DNA of 64,000 bases from Terriglobus sp. TAA 43 (GTDB lineage Bacteria; Acidobacteriota; Terriglobia; Terriglobales; Acidobacteriaceae): NCBI RefSeq assembly GCF_000800015.1, contig NZ_JUGR01000005.1:1-64000 (forward strand), in the 5' to 3' direction. A program made the position numbers and the translations under genes. Below the pieces are notes generated by a model. It ran no database searches. It worked only from the letters and a program-made list of their open reading frames with translations, and was not told where the DNA came from. Below are positions 8,697 to 18,001 of this stretch, one piece after another (positions within the stretch are counted from its first letter, which is position 1; every line of letters begins with the position of its first letter).

Positions 8697-9254
8697 ATGA
8701 AGAAATTTACTTTTGTCTGGATAGTCATGCTCCTCGTGATGGCGAACATGGCTTTTGCTCAGGACGTTCGCTATAACTTCGACAAAAGCGCAGACTTTTC
8801 CAAATTCAAAACTTATAAATGGGTAGCCATTAAAGGCGCGAATCAGTTGGATGACCTCATCGACAAGCAGATCAAGGGGGCAATCGATACTGAATTAGCC
8901 ACTAAGGGACTGACAAAGGTGGATGGAGACGACGCGGATCTGCTTGTCGGCTATCAAACTGCGATTGGCCAGGAGAAGCAGTTCACGTCGTACAACACCG
9001 ACTGGGGATATGGTGGGGGATGGTACAGGGGCGGATGGTACGGTCCTAGCGGCGGCATGACAACCGGGCAGACTTCGACGATTTACACCGGCCAGTTGGC
9101 TCTGGATATGTATGACTCGAAAGACCACGACCTGGTGTGGCGAGGCGTTGCTAGCAAGAGCCTCGATACTAAGGCAAAGCCAGAGAAGCGTGAAAAAAAT
9201 CTCAGGAAGGCGACCGCCAAGCTCTTGAAGAACTACCCACCAAAGGTGAAGTAG
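8697..9254 (+). CDS. DUF4136 domain lipoprotein-like secreted protein
   Basis: 185 residues with a clear signal peptide (MKKFTFVWIVMLLVMANMAFAQ). The mature part shows the DUF4136 pattern: YNFDKSADFSKFKTYKWV at its start, a central ADLLVGYQTAIGQEKQF, a Gly/Tyr/Trp-rich loop (WGYGGGWYRGGWYG), and the end YTGQLALDMYDSKDHDLVWRGVASKSL. There is no lipobox Cys here although many relatives are lipoproteins. Function unknown; it should be periplasmic. ATG selected because AAAGGAG stands eight bases before it; an in-frame start 72 bases upstream is disfavoured. Confidence 0.87.
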   Translation: MKKFTFVWIVMLLVMANMAFAQDVRYNFDKSADFSKFKTYKWVAIKGANQLDDLIDKQIKGAIDTELATKGLTKVDGDDADLLVGYQTAIGQEKQFTSYNTDWGYGGGWYRGGWYGPSGGMTTGQTSTIYTGQLALDMYDSKDHDLVWRGVASKSLDTKAKPEKREKNLRKATAKLLKNYPPKVK

Positions 9255-9548
9255 CCATTCGAGCGAGTCAGAACAGGCAGATACCGGAGAACCGAAGTTA
9301 GCTCCCGGATACGTATCGCACTCTTCATTATCTATTTTCTCCATCGCCCTCATCGTCCGAGACGCAACTTTTAGCTCGTCTCTAGTGCGGCTGTGTGTTT
9401 CGAAGGGCTGGAAGTCCAAGATCAGGGCCGAATAACAGTGTGATGTTATTTGGGTCCCACACTTGTTGACATGGGCCGATGAGTTTCGCACGTTCATCTC
9501 TCTCATCACTGTCAGTGTCTACTTTCGACAAAACTTAGTCTGGCGGAA
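9255..9548. other. intergenic upstream of the DcaP-like porin gene
   Basis: No gene supported. The right part carries CACTGTCAGTG near 9507 and leads into the repeat cluster listed next. Confidence 0.4.
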
Positions 9549-9620
9549 TTGACAGGTTCAATAAAGGCAGAATTGACAGTTTCGATAACTACGCTTTCTC
9601 TGACAGTTTCATAGTGAAAC
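9549..9620 (+). promoter_or_regulatory. three TTGACAGTTTC-type direct repeats plus an inverted repeat before the porin gene
   Basis: Related 15-mers begin at 9549 (TTGACAGGTTCAATA), 9573 (TTGACAGTTTCGATA) and 9600 (CTGACAGTTTCATAG), spaced 24 and 27 bases. The third runs into GTTTCA-TAG-TGAAAC (9606-9620), a perfect inverted repeat that ends just before the ribosome site of the porin gene. This suggests a regulator-controlled leader; TTGACA is also the sigma-70 -35 consensus, so part of the signal may be promoter. Confidence 0.5.
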
Positions 9621-9635
9621 AAATTGGAGGTCGTT

Positions 9636-11081
9636 ATGAGGGAACGCCGGATTTGTTTACGGGACTTCGGCCACGTCATTCTCGCTGTCCTGCTTCTGTC
9701 CGGAGTGCGGGCATACGGGCAACAGACGGTGCCGACAGATTCTCAAGCTGCAGAGACGCAGCAGTTGAAAGACAAGCTCCAGTCACTCGAAAAGTCGATG
9801 GAGGAAATAAAAGAACAGCTTAAAGCTCTTGAGTCGAAACAGGCAGGAGCGACGCAGGCCTCCCCTGAGACGCCGCCCGCAGTGTTGAGTACAGCGGCCC
9901 CTCAAACGCCGGCGCCTCCAGAAGCGCAGGGTCCCACGAAGACTGCAGCCTCAGGGGCAAGCACCTTGGAGATCTACGGCCATGTCATGCTCGACTCCGG
10001 ATACAACTTCGGCCAGTCGAATCCGAACTGGTTCGATGTTTTGCGACCCACTCAACTGCCCTCATACACGAATGAATACGGACCCGATGGCAGCACATTT
10101 TTCGGTGTTCGTCAGACACGCTTCGGAGTCAAGACATCCAACCCCACCCGCTTTGGGGATCTGAAGACGACCTTTGAGTTTGAACTATTCGGTACAGGCG
10201 TCGATGCGGGGCAGACTACATTTCGCCTGCGGCATGCTTACGGAGAGCTGGGACAATTCGGAGCTGGCCAGTACTGGAGCCCGTTCATGGACATTGATGT
10301 GTTCCCCAACACGCTTGAATATTGGGGGCCCAACGGAATGGTCTTCTTCCGCAACGTGCAGTTCCGCTGGATGCCGATCCGAGGGAAGAGCCACCTAACC
10401 TTTGCCGTTGAGCGGCCGGGCGCCAGTGCGGATCAGGGCATCTATGCAGATCGCGTTGAGCTGCAGGGAGTGAAGCCTAAGTTCGATATGCCGGACTTTT
10501 CAATGGATGGCCGTATCGGAAGAAGCTGGGGCTATGTAGAAGGTGCGGCCATGTTTAGAAAGATCAGTTGGGTTGACCTCAACAAAACAGCGGCGCGCGA
10601 TCTCAGTGGCACTGTCTTTGGCTGGGGAGTAAACCTGAGCTCCAACCTCTATTTCACCAAAAAGGATACAGGTCGATTCCAGCTCATCTATGGAGAGGGC
10701 GTCGAGAACTACATGAACGATGCGCCAGTTGATGTTGGCATCAGGAACAACTTCAGCGATCCTCACAAACCCATCGTGGGAGTAGCCCTACCCGTACTGG
10801 GAGCTGTCGCATTCCTGGATCATACGTGGAACGAACGATTCACCAGTAGCGGCGGTTGGTCCCTGGTGCACATCACAAACTCCAACGCACAGAATCCCTC
10901 AGACTTCCGCGAGGGGCAGTATGGCTTGGCCAACCTGCTCTACCATCCGGTGAAGAACGCGATGATGGGTGGCGAATTTCAATGGGGCCGCCGCCGGAAT
11001 TACACGGATGGCTTTAGCTACGACGACTACAGGCTCCAGTTCTCGGTCAAATACAACTTCTCGAAGACATTTACTTACTAA
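9636..11081 (+). CDS. DcaP-like outer-membrane porin
   Basis: 481 residues: signal peptide, a coiled coil near residues 35-65 (QQLKDKLQSLEKSMEEIKEQLKALESK), a Pro/Ala linker, and a porin barrel from about residue 115 (LEIYGHVMLDSGYNFGQSNPNWFD) to the terminal aromatic strand (VKYNFSKTFTY). N-terminal coiled coil plus this opening strand is the layout of DcaP-type trimeric channels, whose studied member in Acinetobacter takes up small anionic compounds such as phthalates and sulbactam. The start has GGAGG five bases upstream. It heads a run of four same-strand genes, next to a secreted glutaminase, so it may import amides, dicarboxylates or their products. Confidence 0.82.
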   Translation: MRERRICLRDFGHVILAVLLLSGVRAYGQQTVPTDSQAAETQQLKDKLQSLEKSMEEIKEQLKALESKQAGATQASPETPPAVLSTAAPQTPAPPEAQGPTKTAASGASTLEIYGHVMLDSGYNFGQSNPNWFDVLRPTQLPSYTNEYGPDGSTFFGVRQTRFGVKTSNPTRFGDLKTTFEFELFGTGVDAGQTTFRLRHAYGELGQFGAGQYWSPFMDIDVFPNTLEYWGPNGMVFFRNVQFRWMPIRGKSHLTFAVERPGASADQGIYADRVELQGVKPKFDMPDFSMDGRIGRSWGYVEGAAMFRKISWVDLNKTAARDLSGTVFGWGVNLSSNLYFTKKDTGRFQLIYGEGVENYMNDAPVDVGIRNNFSDPHKPIVGVALPVLGAVAFLDHTWNERFTSSGGWSLVHITNSNAQNPSDFREGQYGLANLLYHPVKNAMMGGEFQWGRRRNYTDGFSYDDYRLQFSVKYNFSKTFTY

Positions 11082-11162
11082 CCCAAAAGTTTTGACTGGA
11101 AGTTAGTAAACAAATCTTCATTCAAGCAGCTATCTAGGAAGCGAACGAATAAGGAGTTAGAC

Positions 11163-12218
11163 ATGATTGCGAAGCGAATAATCGTTGCCTTGTTATCCGT
11201 TATGACATCCGTCGTGACGATTGCTCCGGCTCCGGTCCTGGGACAAAAGGGACAGGCCAGCCCCGTTGCTCCCAGACGGGAGTTGGTGGAATCCGTCGTC
11301 AAGGAGGCATACGCACAGTTTCGCGGCGATACCGGTGGCAAGAACGCGGACTATATCCCAGCCTTGGCCCAAGTTGATTCCAAGCTCTTTGGAATCGCCA
11401 TCGTTACTACCGATAATCAAGTCGTCACCCTGGGGGATGTGAAGGATCCCTTTTCCATCCAGTCCATCTCTAAAGTCTTTACGCTGGCGCTTGCGATGGA
11501 AGAGATGGGAGCGGACAAGGTGTTTGACAAGGTTGGTTCCGAGCCCACAGGACGCGCCTTCAATTCTCCGATCGCCGTTGTGGATATGCAGACACACACC
11601 GGAAATCCCTTCGTCAATGCAGGAGCCATCGCGACTACCAGCTTGATTTCCGGAAACGATGCGAATGCGAAGTGGAACAAGGTCCTCGACTTTTACAGCA
11701 GAGTGGCCGGCGAAAAACTTACCATCATCGACGAGATATACAAATCCGAAGCAGCCACAAACACTGGTAACAAAGCGCTCTCCTATCTCTTAGCCAAGTA
11801 TGACCGGATTTACGCGGATCCCTTTGAGTCAGTTGATATCTACACCAAGCAGTGCTCGGTCGGAGTGAATGCTCTTCAACTCGCTCGCATGGGCGCTACG
11901 CTCGCAAACAACGGTAAGAATCCTGCCACCGGCGAACAAGTTATCAAAGCGGAAGACGTGCCCCACATCCTCAGCACGATGACAATGGCAGGCCTCTACG
12001 ACGGTTCCGGTGGTTGGGCATGGCACGTTGGTCTTCCCGCGAAGAGCGGTGTGGGTGGCGGAATCGTGGCGGTCGTGCCCGGTAAAGGCGCTATCGCTGT
12101 CTTTGCGCCTCCGCTCGATGAGGCGGGCAATAGCGTCAAGGCTCAGAAGGTGATTGAGTTCGTCTCTCAAAAACTGAACTACAACCTCTTCTCGCCGAGC
12201 TCCGTCGGGTGGAAATAA
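11163..12218 (+). CDS. glsA: periplasmic glutaminase A
   Basis: 351 residues. Converts glutamine to glutamate and ammonia. A signal peptide (MIAKRIIVALLSVMTSVVTIAPAPVLG) comes before a complete beta-lactamase-fold glutaminase. The catalytic SxxK is at Ser101-Lys104 (SIQSISKVF); the substrate-site blocks NPFVNAGAIA, CSVGVNALQLARMGATLANNG and GLPAKSGVGGGIVAVVPG are all present. Most bacterial GlsA enzymes are cytoplasmic and about 310 residues, so export is the notable feature. It lies between two porin genes, with 81 and about 100 bases of spacing, which suggests that glutamine is deamidated in the periplasm. Ammonia release could also buffer the periplasm in acid soil; that part is inference. 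Confidence 0.95.
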   Translation: MIAKRIIVALLSVMTSVVTIAPAPVLGQKGQASPVAPRRELVESVVKEAYAQFRGDTGGKNADYIPALAQVDSKLFGIAIVTTDNQVVTLGDVKDPFSIQSISKVFTLALAMEEMGADKVFDKVGSEPTGRAFNSPIAVVDMQTHTGNPFVNAGAIATTSLISGNDANAKWNKVLDFYSRVAGEKLTIIDEIYKSEAATNTGNKALSYLLAKYDRIYADPFESVDIYTKQCSVGVNALQLARMGATLANNGKNPATGEQVIKAEDVPHILSTMTMAGLYDGSGGWAWHVGLPAKSGVGGGIVAVVPGKGAIAVFAPPLDEAGNSVKAQKVIEFVSQKLNYNLFSPSSVGWK

Positions 12219-12320
12219 GGCCTTCCCCGCAGGCCAGATGCGGAGCACACTGCGGACTTACCGATGTGCTCCCGTCTACTGAACCTTCCCAAAACTGAAC
12301 GTCTACTTGGAGGTTGTGCC

Positions 12321-13916
12321 GTGAAGTTACCAGCAAAAGCGATAGCGAGACTGTTTCTCGTATTGTCTGCGATCACTGCTGGCCACGCATTCGCGGACGC
12401 GCAGACAACAGCTTCTCAGGCAGGCAACAATGCCGAGGCCGTTAGTCCTGCAGAGCTATTAAAGAAACTTGACCAGCTTGTGGATCAAAACGGACAACTC
12501 GAAAAACAAAACAAAGAGCTGATGGATCAGATCGCAGCCATGCGTCAGATGCTGGCGAAACAGGCTGGAACATCGCCACAGGATCTCGAGAAGGTGACCG
12601 CCGACGCAACACCTTCGCGGACTCCTGAGAATACAACCGCAGGCGCGGCATCCACGTTGACAGGGTCTTCAGAGGCGAAAACGCAACAGGCCTCTGCTAC
12701 CCTCGCTTCCGGTAAGGAGAAGTCGAACTTCTGGAGCCCTTATACCCTTAATCAGGGTTACAAAATAGCCAACACGGAGTATGGCGACGTAAATCTCAGC
12801 ATCTATGCGTATGGGCGTTATCTCAATCAGCGCGCACTCGAGCCGACATACACAAATGCCTTTGGCGTAACCAGTAATCTCCAGCGGCGGCAAGATTTCC
12901 AGCTCAACAAGGTACAGATAAAGTTTCTCGGCTGGGCGATGAGCCCGAAGTTTCGCTACTTCCTGTACGCGTGGACTTCGAACGCAACACAGGGACAGGG
13001 AGCCCAGGTCGTATTAGCTGGAAATCTAAATTACACCTTTAATAAGTATCTTACCGTTGGCGCCGGAATCTTCTCATTGCCCGGTGCGAGGAGCGTTGAG
13101 GGAAACTTCCCGTTCTGGCTGAGTGTTGATAGCCGTCTTATCGCGGACGAATTCTTTCGGCCCTCCTATAGCTCCGGTATTAAGGCTAGTGGCACCATCG
13201 CCAAAGGGCTAACGTATCAAGCCATGGTCGCGAATAACCGAAGCACGCTTGGTGTCAGCGCAGCGCAACTTCCCAATCGTTTCAATACCATCTCTTCTGT
13301 GTTGGTGTGGATGCCGAAGGGTGAATATGGCCCGGGCTGGGGCGACTTCGAAAATAATAAGTCAACAGTCACGCGTTTCGGTTTCCATTTCAACCACAGT
13401 GACGAAAATAAGCAAAGCCAGCCGAATAGCGATTCGTTCGAGAACGTCCAGATGCGCTTGTCCGATGGTTCAGTAATCTTTACTCCCAATCTCTTTGGAC
13501 CCGGAATCACGATCACTGATGCGAGATATAAGATGGTCTCTTTCGATGCCGGGATCAAGCGTCGTGGCTTTGCGCTCGAGGGCGAATATTACTGGCAATG
13601 GTTTAACGACTTCCGCGGAACCAATACTTCAAACTTGCCAACCGACTACGCCTATGGCTATCAACTCCAGGCTTCTGCGATGTTGAAACCCAAGTCGCTT
13701 CAGCTCTATGCCGGAGGTTCGGAAATTATTGGCCAATATGGCCGCCCGTGGGACTTCCGGGCGGGTGCGAACTACTTCCCATTCGGCAATAAGGTCGTCA
13801 GGTGGAACTCTGAGTTCCTTTACGTATACAGGTCTCCCGTCGGTTATTCATCTGTTCCTTACCCGCTGGGAGGTACCGGGCCGATCTTTCATACAACTCT
13901 CGAGCTAGCCTTCTGA
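12321..13916 (+). CDS. porin with N-terminal coiled coil (phosphate-selective porin-like)
   Basis: 531 residues from a GTG chosen because GGAGG stands seven bases upstream; an ATG 57 bases earlier lacks such a site. A signal peptide (KLPAKAIARLFLVLSAITAGHAFA) is followed by a Gln/Asn-rich coiled coil (LLKKLDQLVDQNGQLEKQNKELMDQIAAM, residues about 50-80), a linker, then a beta-barrel over residues 150-531 with repeated aromatic strands and the typical C-terminal Phe (TTLELAF). The barrel resembles the OprO/OprP porin superfamily. Being second porin in the same run as the glutaminase, it probably serves the same uptake task; the ligand is unknown. Confidence 0.75.
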   Translation: MKLPAKAIARLFLVLSAITAGHAFADAQTTASQAGNNAEAVSPAELLKKLDQLVDQNGQLEKQNKELMDQIAAMRQMLAKQAGTSPQDLEKVTADATPSRTPENTTAGAASTLTGSSEAKTQQASATLASGKEKSNFWSPYTLNQGYKIANTEYGDVNLSIYAYGRYLNQRALEPTYTNAFGVTSNLQRRQDFQLNKVQIKFLGWAMSPKFRYFLYAWTSNATQGQGAQVVLAGNLNYTFNKYLTVGAGIFSLPGARSVEGNFPFWLSVDSRLIADEFFRPSYSSGIKASGTIAKGLTYQAMVANNRSTLGVSAAQLPNRFNTISSVLVWMPKGEYGPGWGDFENNKSTVTRFGFHFNHSDENKQSQPNSDSFENVQMRLSDGSVIFTPNLFGPGITITDARYKMVSFDAGIKRRGFALEGEYYWQWFNDFRGTNTSNLPTDYAYGYQLQASAMLKPKSLQLYAGGSEIIGQYGRPWDFRAGANYFPFGNKVVRWNSEFLYVYRSPVGYSSVPYPLGGTGPIFHTTLELAF

Positions 13917-13997
13917 GAGAAAGACACGCTCTGATTGTCGTAAGAAATGCCTGTGCTCACACAAATGAACCAAGCAACGTATCGGAGGAAGACTCTC

Positions 13998-15095
13998 ATG
14001 TGGGGCATCTCTAAATTACGGCGGCTCCAGCTGATCAAGCGCGTGTTCGGCGCTTGCATCGTGTTCCTGCTGTCCAGCAGCTTCGGAATCTCACAATCGG
14101 CCCCTGCTGGTCAGTACGAATTGAATGATGTTCACTTTCATCTGACCAACTACATTCAGCAAGGAACTGATATTCACGACTTTCTAGCCATCATGGGGAC
14201 AAAGGTCGGGCGTGTGGCCCTCTTTGGTATACCGCTGCAACAGCAATGGGCATATGCAAACTCCGGGGATTTCGCTCCGACCTATTATCTGCAAACCGAC
14301 GCGCCACTCTACTACTATTCGTTCACGGATGCATACATAGCGATGACGTACCGGTCTCTCACCAAAGAGGAGCAGGCACGATTCGACCCCATGATTACCG
14401 GCTTCAATCCTGCCGATATGTATGCTGCCGATCATATTCGCAGAGTGTTGAAGATCTTTCCTGGCGTATTTTGCGGGATTGGCGAATTCACGATTCACAA
14501 AGAGTTCGTCTCGGCGAAAGTAGCGGGAGAAACGGCCTCGCTTCTGAACCCCGCCCTCGATAGGGTCTTGGATCTCGCCGGAGAAGTTGGCTTGGTTGTT
14601 CTCATTCACAACGATATGGATGTGCCCTTCGCCAAGGCCGGATCTGAGCCTGCGTATCTTGCGCAGATGAAGAACGTACTAAGACGGCATCCTCAGACCA
14701 CCGTCATCTGGGCTCATACCGGCATGGGACGAGTTGTCCGTCCCGTCAATGGTCATGCTGCTGCGCTCGAAGCAATTCTCAAGGACCCGCAGTTTAGTCA
14801 TGTCTACTTCGATATCTCGTGGGACGAAGTCGCAAAGTATTTAATGGCTTCTCCCGAATCAACCAAGATCACCGCAGATTTGATTAACCGTTATCCCGAC
14901 CGCTTTCTCTTTGGGACCGATGAAGTCGCGCCTTCAAACCAGGAGAGCTATCTAAAGGTCTACCGCCAATACACACCGCTGTGGAGGCTTCTGAACAAGG
15001 ACACAAGCGAGAAGGTGCGCAAAGGAAATTACGAGCGTCTTTTCGATGCCGCCAAACCTAAAGTGAGGGCTTGGGAAGTCGCACATGCCAAATGA
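13998..15095 (+). CDS. secreted amidohydrolase (amidohydrolase 2 family)
   Basis: 365 residues with a signal peptide (MWGISKLRRLQLIKRVFGACIVFLLSSSFG). The mature protein has a metal-dependent TIM-barrel pattern: the DVHFHL metal motif just after the signal, LVVLIHNDMD and VIWAHTGMGR in the middle for further His ligands, and LFGTDEVAP near the end with the catalytic Asp. This is the amidohydrolase-2 fold used for hydrolysis or decarboxylation of cyclic and aromatic substrates. The ATG follows CGGAGGA by eight bases. It closes the four-gene forward run with the porins and glutaminase; substrate unknown. Confidence 0.85.
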   Translation: MWGISKLRRLQLIKRVFGACIVFLLSSSFGISQSAPAGQYELNDVHFHLTNYIQQGTDIHDFLAIMGTKVGRVALFGIPLQQQWAYANSGDFAPTYYLQTDAPLYYYSFTDAYIAMTYRSLTKEEQARFDPMITGFNPADMYAADHIRRVLKIFPGVFCGIGEFTIHKEFVSAKVAGETASLLNPALDRVLDLAGEVGLVVLIHNDMDVPFAKAGSEPAYLAQMKNVLRRHPQTTVIWAHTGMGRVVRPVNGHAAALEAILKDPQFSHVYFDISWDEVAKYLMASPESTKITADLINRYPDRFLFGTDEVAPSNQESYLKVYRQYTPLWRLLNKDTSEKVRKGNYERLFDAAKPKVRAWEVAHAK

Positions 15096-15197
15096 GATTC
15101 ATTCTTTCAATGACTGAGGCGTCTCTTGTGGTGGTCTGAAACACGCCCCACATGACCCACTTCGATCGTTCGCGTGAATCGAGGCGATCTCCAATCG

Positions 15198-16682
15198 CTA
15201 TTCGCGAGATGAACCAGTAGCCGCCAAGTAGCGCAGCGAAGCGAGCGAAGGTAGAAAAAAGTATGCTCCTCCACGCACGCGCACGAAACGCGGAAGTCCC
15301 TCAACAGTTCTACGTTCTCCCGGTTGTGATTCCGGTAGCGTGAAACGATCAGTGGGCGCAGCACCTTGAATGGGTTCGCGGCTACCAAGCAATGGGTCGC
15401 TTTCATCTGTCAGTGCGTCAAACTTTGTGCTCATCAACCACGCACTCTGAAGAAACTCGAACTGCCGCGCCAGGTTCGCATTGAGACACATGAAGTGAAT
15501 GCCTTCGTTCGCGCTTTGCGTGTTTGCCTGCGTCGAGGTAGAAGCGTCTTTGAATTCGCGTCCGCGCCGAAGGATGCGGTGGAATCTTGACGACGCTTTC
15601 GCATCAGAATGTAAGGTCTTCTCGCCCAATCCTAAGAGCGTAAGCAGACGTTTGATGCCACTCACTGGAGGCGAAGGTAGATCGCCATTGCGCGGGTTAG
15701 CTCGGCGGATGTGGGCGCCAAATGGACACTTCATCCCTTCTGGGTCAGAAGCGAAGTCGAAATGATTCCTGTTGTCGTTGGCATCAGCGCCCGGGATGGC
15801 GATAGTGGATGGCTCGACCAATGGCGCGCCATCCTTTCTGCGCCCGACCATTGCTGCAGCCATTACTTCCGCAGCCTCATCACTTCCGGCATGTTCGCGG
15901 AGGAAACGCCAGAACTCCTCCACGTTCTGCTCTAACGTGCGCAATACAAGATAGGAACCGTTGCGACCGAAATCCCGCATGCCTGGCTGCTCTTCTGCTA
16001 GCGGTAGGAGATCGGCTGCGAAGGCGCCGGCGGGTACTAGCGGTCTATCTGTGTAGCGGTTGTATTCATTGGGATAGCCAAGCAGCACCTCGCCAAGGCT
16101 GATCCGATTTGTGTAGGTATCCTCAATCTGTTGAGGATGCCGTGATCGCTCCCAATCGAGTTCGGGCTGACTCACTCCATCGGTGAACCCAAAGGGCTCC
16201 ACGCCGCCGAGGTACGAAGTTTTGAGTTCCGTTACAGTGGCAAACGCGTCACCCCATCCTGCCGTTAACACCGTATTTTTCCATGCATCGAGCGCGCCTG
16301 GGCGTGCATACAGCATGAGAAGTAAATCGACGTTGCTTGTTGCAGATCCCCAAAGCCACTGCTCAGGAGCGCTATTGCCAACATCTCCCAGCAGTCTGGC
16401 ACGCGCGTTGTTATTTAGCCCGGTTTTGAATTCGGTCGAGAATTGCGATAGTAGATCGGCGGTGCAGCCAAGGTTATTCAACCCCTCATAAGTAAACGCA
16501 ATCTGAAGTGCTGTCTGCGGTGCCTCTGAGCGAGCGACCGCATTGGATACCGGCGCCGCGCTTAGCCAAAGCCGCGCCTTGTCCGCATTCTTGATCGTGA
16601 CCAGGAGGAAGCTGCAATCTGTCAGTTTGCCGTAGCCAAAACGCACGATACCCTGAATCGCTTCAAACTCAACGGAATTCAT
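15198..16682 (-). CDS. DyP-type heme peroxidase
   Basis: 494 residues, no signal peptide seen. Uses hydrogen peroxide to oxidise dyes, phenolics or other donors. The family hallmark GxxDG is at Gly165-Gly169 (FGFTDGVSQP), giving the distal Asp168. The CPFGAHIRRANPR block at residues 319-331 supplies the probable proximal heme ligand His324 and a distal Arg. It is longer than the common A/B classes (about 300-350), like class C/D enzymes. ATG chosen at the natural N-terminus MNSVEFEAIQ, with GGGAGC upstream. It is the last gene of a reverse run with a catalase-like protein and a GMC oxidoreductase, 17 bases after the unknown membrane protein. Confidence 0.9.
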   Translation of the reverse strand: MNSVEFEAIQGIVRFGYGKLTDCSFLLVTIKNADKARLWLSAAPVSNAVARSEAPQTALQIAFTYEGLNNLGCTADLLSQFSTEFKTGLNNNARARLLGDVGNSAPEQWLWGSATSNVDLLLMLYARPGALDAWKNTVLTAGWGDAFATVTELKTSYLGGVEPFGFTDGVSQPELDWERSRHPQQIEDTYTNRISLGEVLLGYPNEYNRYTDRPLVPAGAFAADLLPLAEEQPGMRDFGRNGSYLVLRTLEQNVEEFWRFLREHAGSDEAAEVMAAAMVGRRKDGAPLVEPSTIAIPGADANDNRNHFDFASDPEGMKCPFGAHIRRANPRNGDLPSPPVSGIKRLLTLLGLGEKTLHSDAKASSRFHRILRRGREFKDASTSTQANTQSANEGIHFMCLNANLARQFEFLQSAWLMSTKFDALTDESDPLLGSREPIQGAAPTDRFTLPESQPGERRTVEGLPRFVRVRGGAYFFLPSLASLRYLAATGSSRE

Positions 16683-16699
16683 ACGTCTTTGCTCCCTTC

Positions 16700-18001
16700 C
16701 TAGATCAGCGCTAGCCACGCTGCCGCATCTTTCTCGCTCATGGATCGCTTTTGCAGACCGGCACGGATAAGGAGGTTGCGATGCTTGTTCGCAGCAGTGA
16801 GACCGGGGTGTGCGTTGAACCAAACCTCTGTGGGCAATTGATGACGACGCAGTACGCGCTTGAATGTTTGCTCATCCTGACATCCATCCAGCAGCAGCCA
16901 TCGTGTGCGTGGGTAACCTATACCGTTGCTGAATGTCAGGTTGAGTCCGAAGCCAACCTTGTTGATGAAGTCGTCCATGTAGCTTTCCAAGCTGCCGTCG
17001 TAAATGCTGGAAAAGAGCATACGCTTGCGGCCATCCATGAAAACCCATCGTGCGAAATGGATCGTGGAGACGCGGGAAAGATTTCCACGAAAGTACACGT
17101 GACGTGCTGTGTAGTCGGTCAATAACAGGAGAAAGCGAACGATACAAAGACGCACCAGGCCGGGCTTCAAACTACCGAAGACATTGAACTGATTTGTGAC
17201 TTCATGATTTTCCATTGCGAGAAGTTCTTCCGAATGCGCTGGGTCCACGGGAGGGGCAACGGCAGGATCGTTCTTTTCCCAAGTTCTTATTTGAAAAAGC
17301 AAGAAGGGAAGAAGGACAAGCAGAACCGGCAAAAGAAGAACTAGTGCGAGTGGAATCAAGATCAGATGCAAAGCATTGCCTATGCGCCATCCAAGGGGAG
17401 TGGGAGAAGAAGGTGTGAGTCGAAGGCGACCTTCAACCTTGGATTGCTCCACAAAAGCCTGGAGTGCCCGGCGAACCGTTTCGGCTGAGCCTGCTCGCCT
17501 GTAAGCCACGTCTGCATTCAACTTCTGCTTCAGAAAGCGTCGCAGCGTTTCCTCTTCTCTGACCTGCACGACGGTACGACCGCGCCAGTTCACATAGGCC
17601 GCTGCTGCCTGAACCCGGTTTTGTTCCAACCACTCGCTTAAATTGGTTCCGTCGGTGTAGGTCGAGCAATGCGCAAACAGGGCTGCGAGTCCCTCACCCG
17701 CCACACGCACCATGTCATTTCGTAACCCAGATTCTTCGCCGTCGATTTCCGCAAGAAAGACAAGATACGTAGGGTAGCCCGTTGTTGGAAGGCCGTAAAC
17801 AGCGCAGTCCTGAGCCGCGAGATCCTGCACAACCAACAAACGCGCATAGTGAAGTTGCGCGAACATGTGAAGCGGAATAAGGCTGTTCTGCGGATCGTAA
17901 ACGCCCGGCTGCTTGTTCATGCTGCAGAGAAGTTGGTGGACTGTTGTGATGGCTTCAGGCCTCAGAGGCGCGGCGTACATCACGCTGGTCTGCGGAGTCA
18001 T
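16700..18001 (-). CDS. unknown protein with a central hydrophobic segment, between catalase-like and DyP genes
   Basis: 433 residues that I cannot assign to a named family. There is no signal peptide. The N-terminal 200 residues are globular (YLVFLAEIDGEESGLRNDMVRVAGEGL), residues about 208-235 form a very hydrophobic stretch (LILIPLALVLLLPVLLVLLPFLLF) able to cross or anchor in the membrane, and the C-terminal part is rich in Arg and aromatics (HVYFRGNLSRVSTIHFARWVFMDGRKRMLFSS, then SYMDDFINKVGFGLNLTFSNG). Its ATG overlaps the catalase-like stop by four bases (ATGA), so the two are translationally coupled. By context it may anchor or partner the two heme enzymes; that is inference. Confidence 0.8.
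   Translation of the reverse strand: MTPQTSVMYAAPLRPEAITTVHQLLCSMNKQPGVYDPQNSLIPLHMFAQLHYARLLVVQDLAAQDCAVYGLPTTGYPTYLVFLAEIDGEESGLRNDMVRVAGEGLAALFAHCSTYTDGTNLSEWLEQNRVQAAAAYVNWRGRTVVQVREEETLRRFLKQKLNADVAYRRAGSAETVRRALQAFVEQSKVEGRLRLTPSSPTPLGWRIGNALHLILIPLALVLLLPVLLVLLPFLLFQIRTWEKNDPAVAPPVDPAHSEELLAMENHEVTNQFNVFGSLKPGLVRLCIVRFLLLLTDYTARHVYFRGNLSRVSTIHFARWVFMDGRKRMLFSSIYDGSLESYMDDFINKVGFGLNLTFSNGIGYPRTRWLLLDGCQDEQTFKRVLRRHQLPTEVWFNAHPGLTAANKHRNLLIRAGLQKRSMSEKDAAAWLALI

Noticed and set aside
9549-9620. Direct repeats considered as replication iterons or a CRISPR remnant
   Set aside because: Only three short diverged copies, no replication or Cas gene nearby; position before a start codon favours transcription control.
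15096-15197. Possible terminator between the amidohydrolase and DyP genes
   Set aside because: I found no stem of convincing length in this short convergent spacer.
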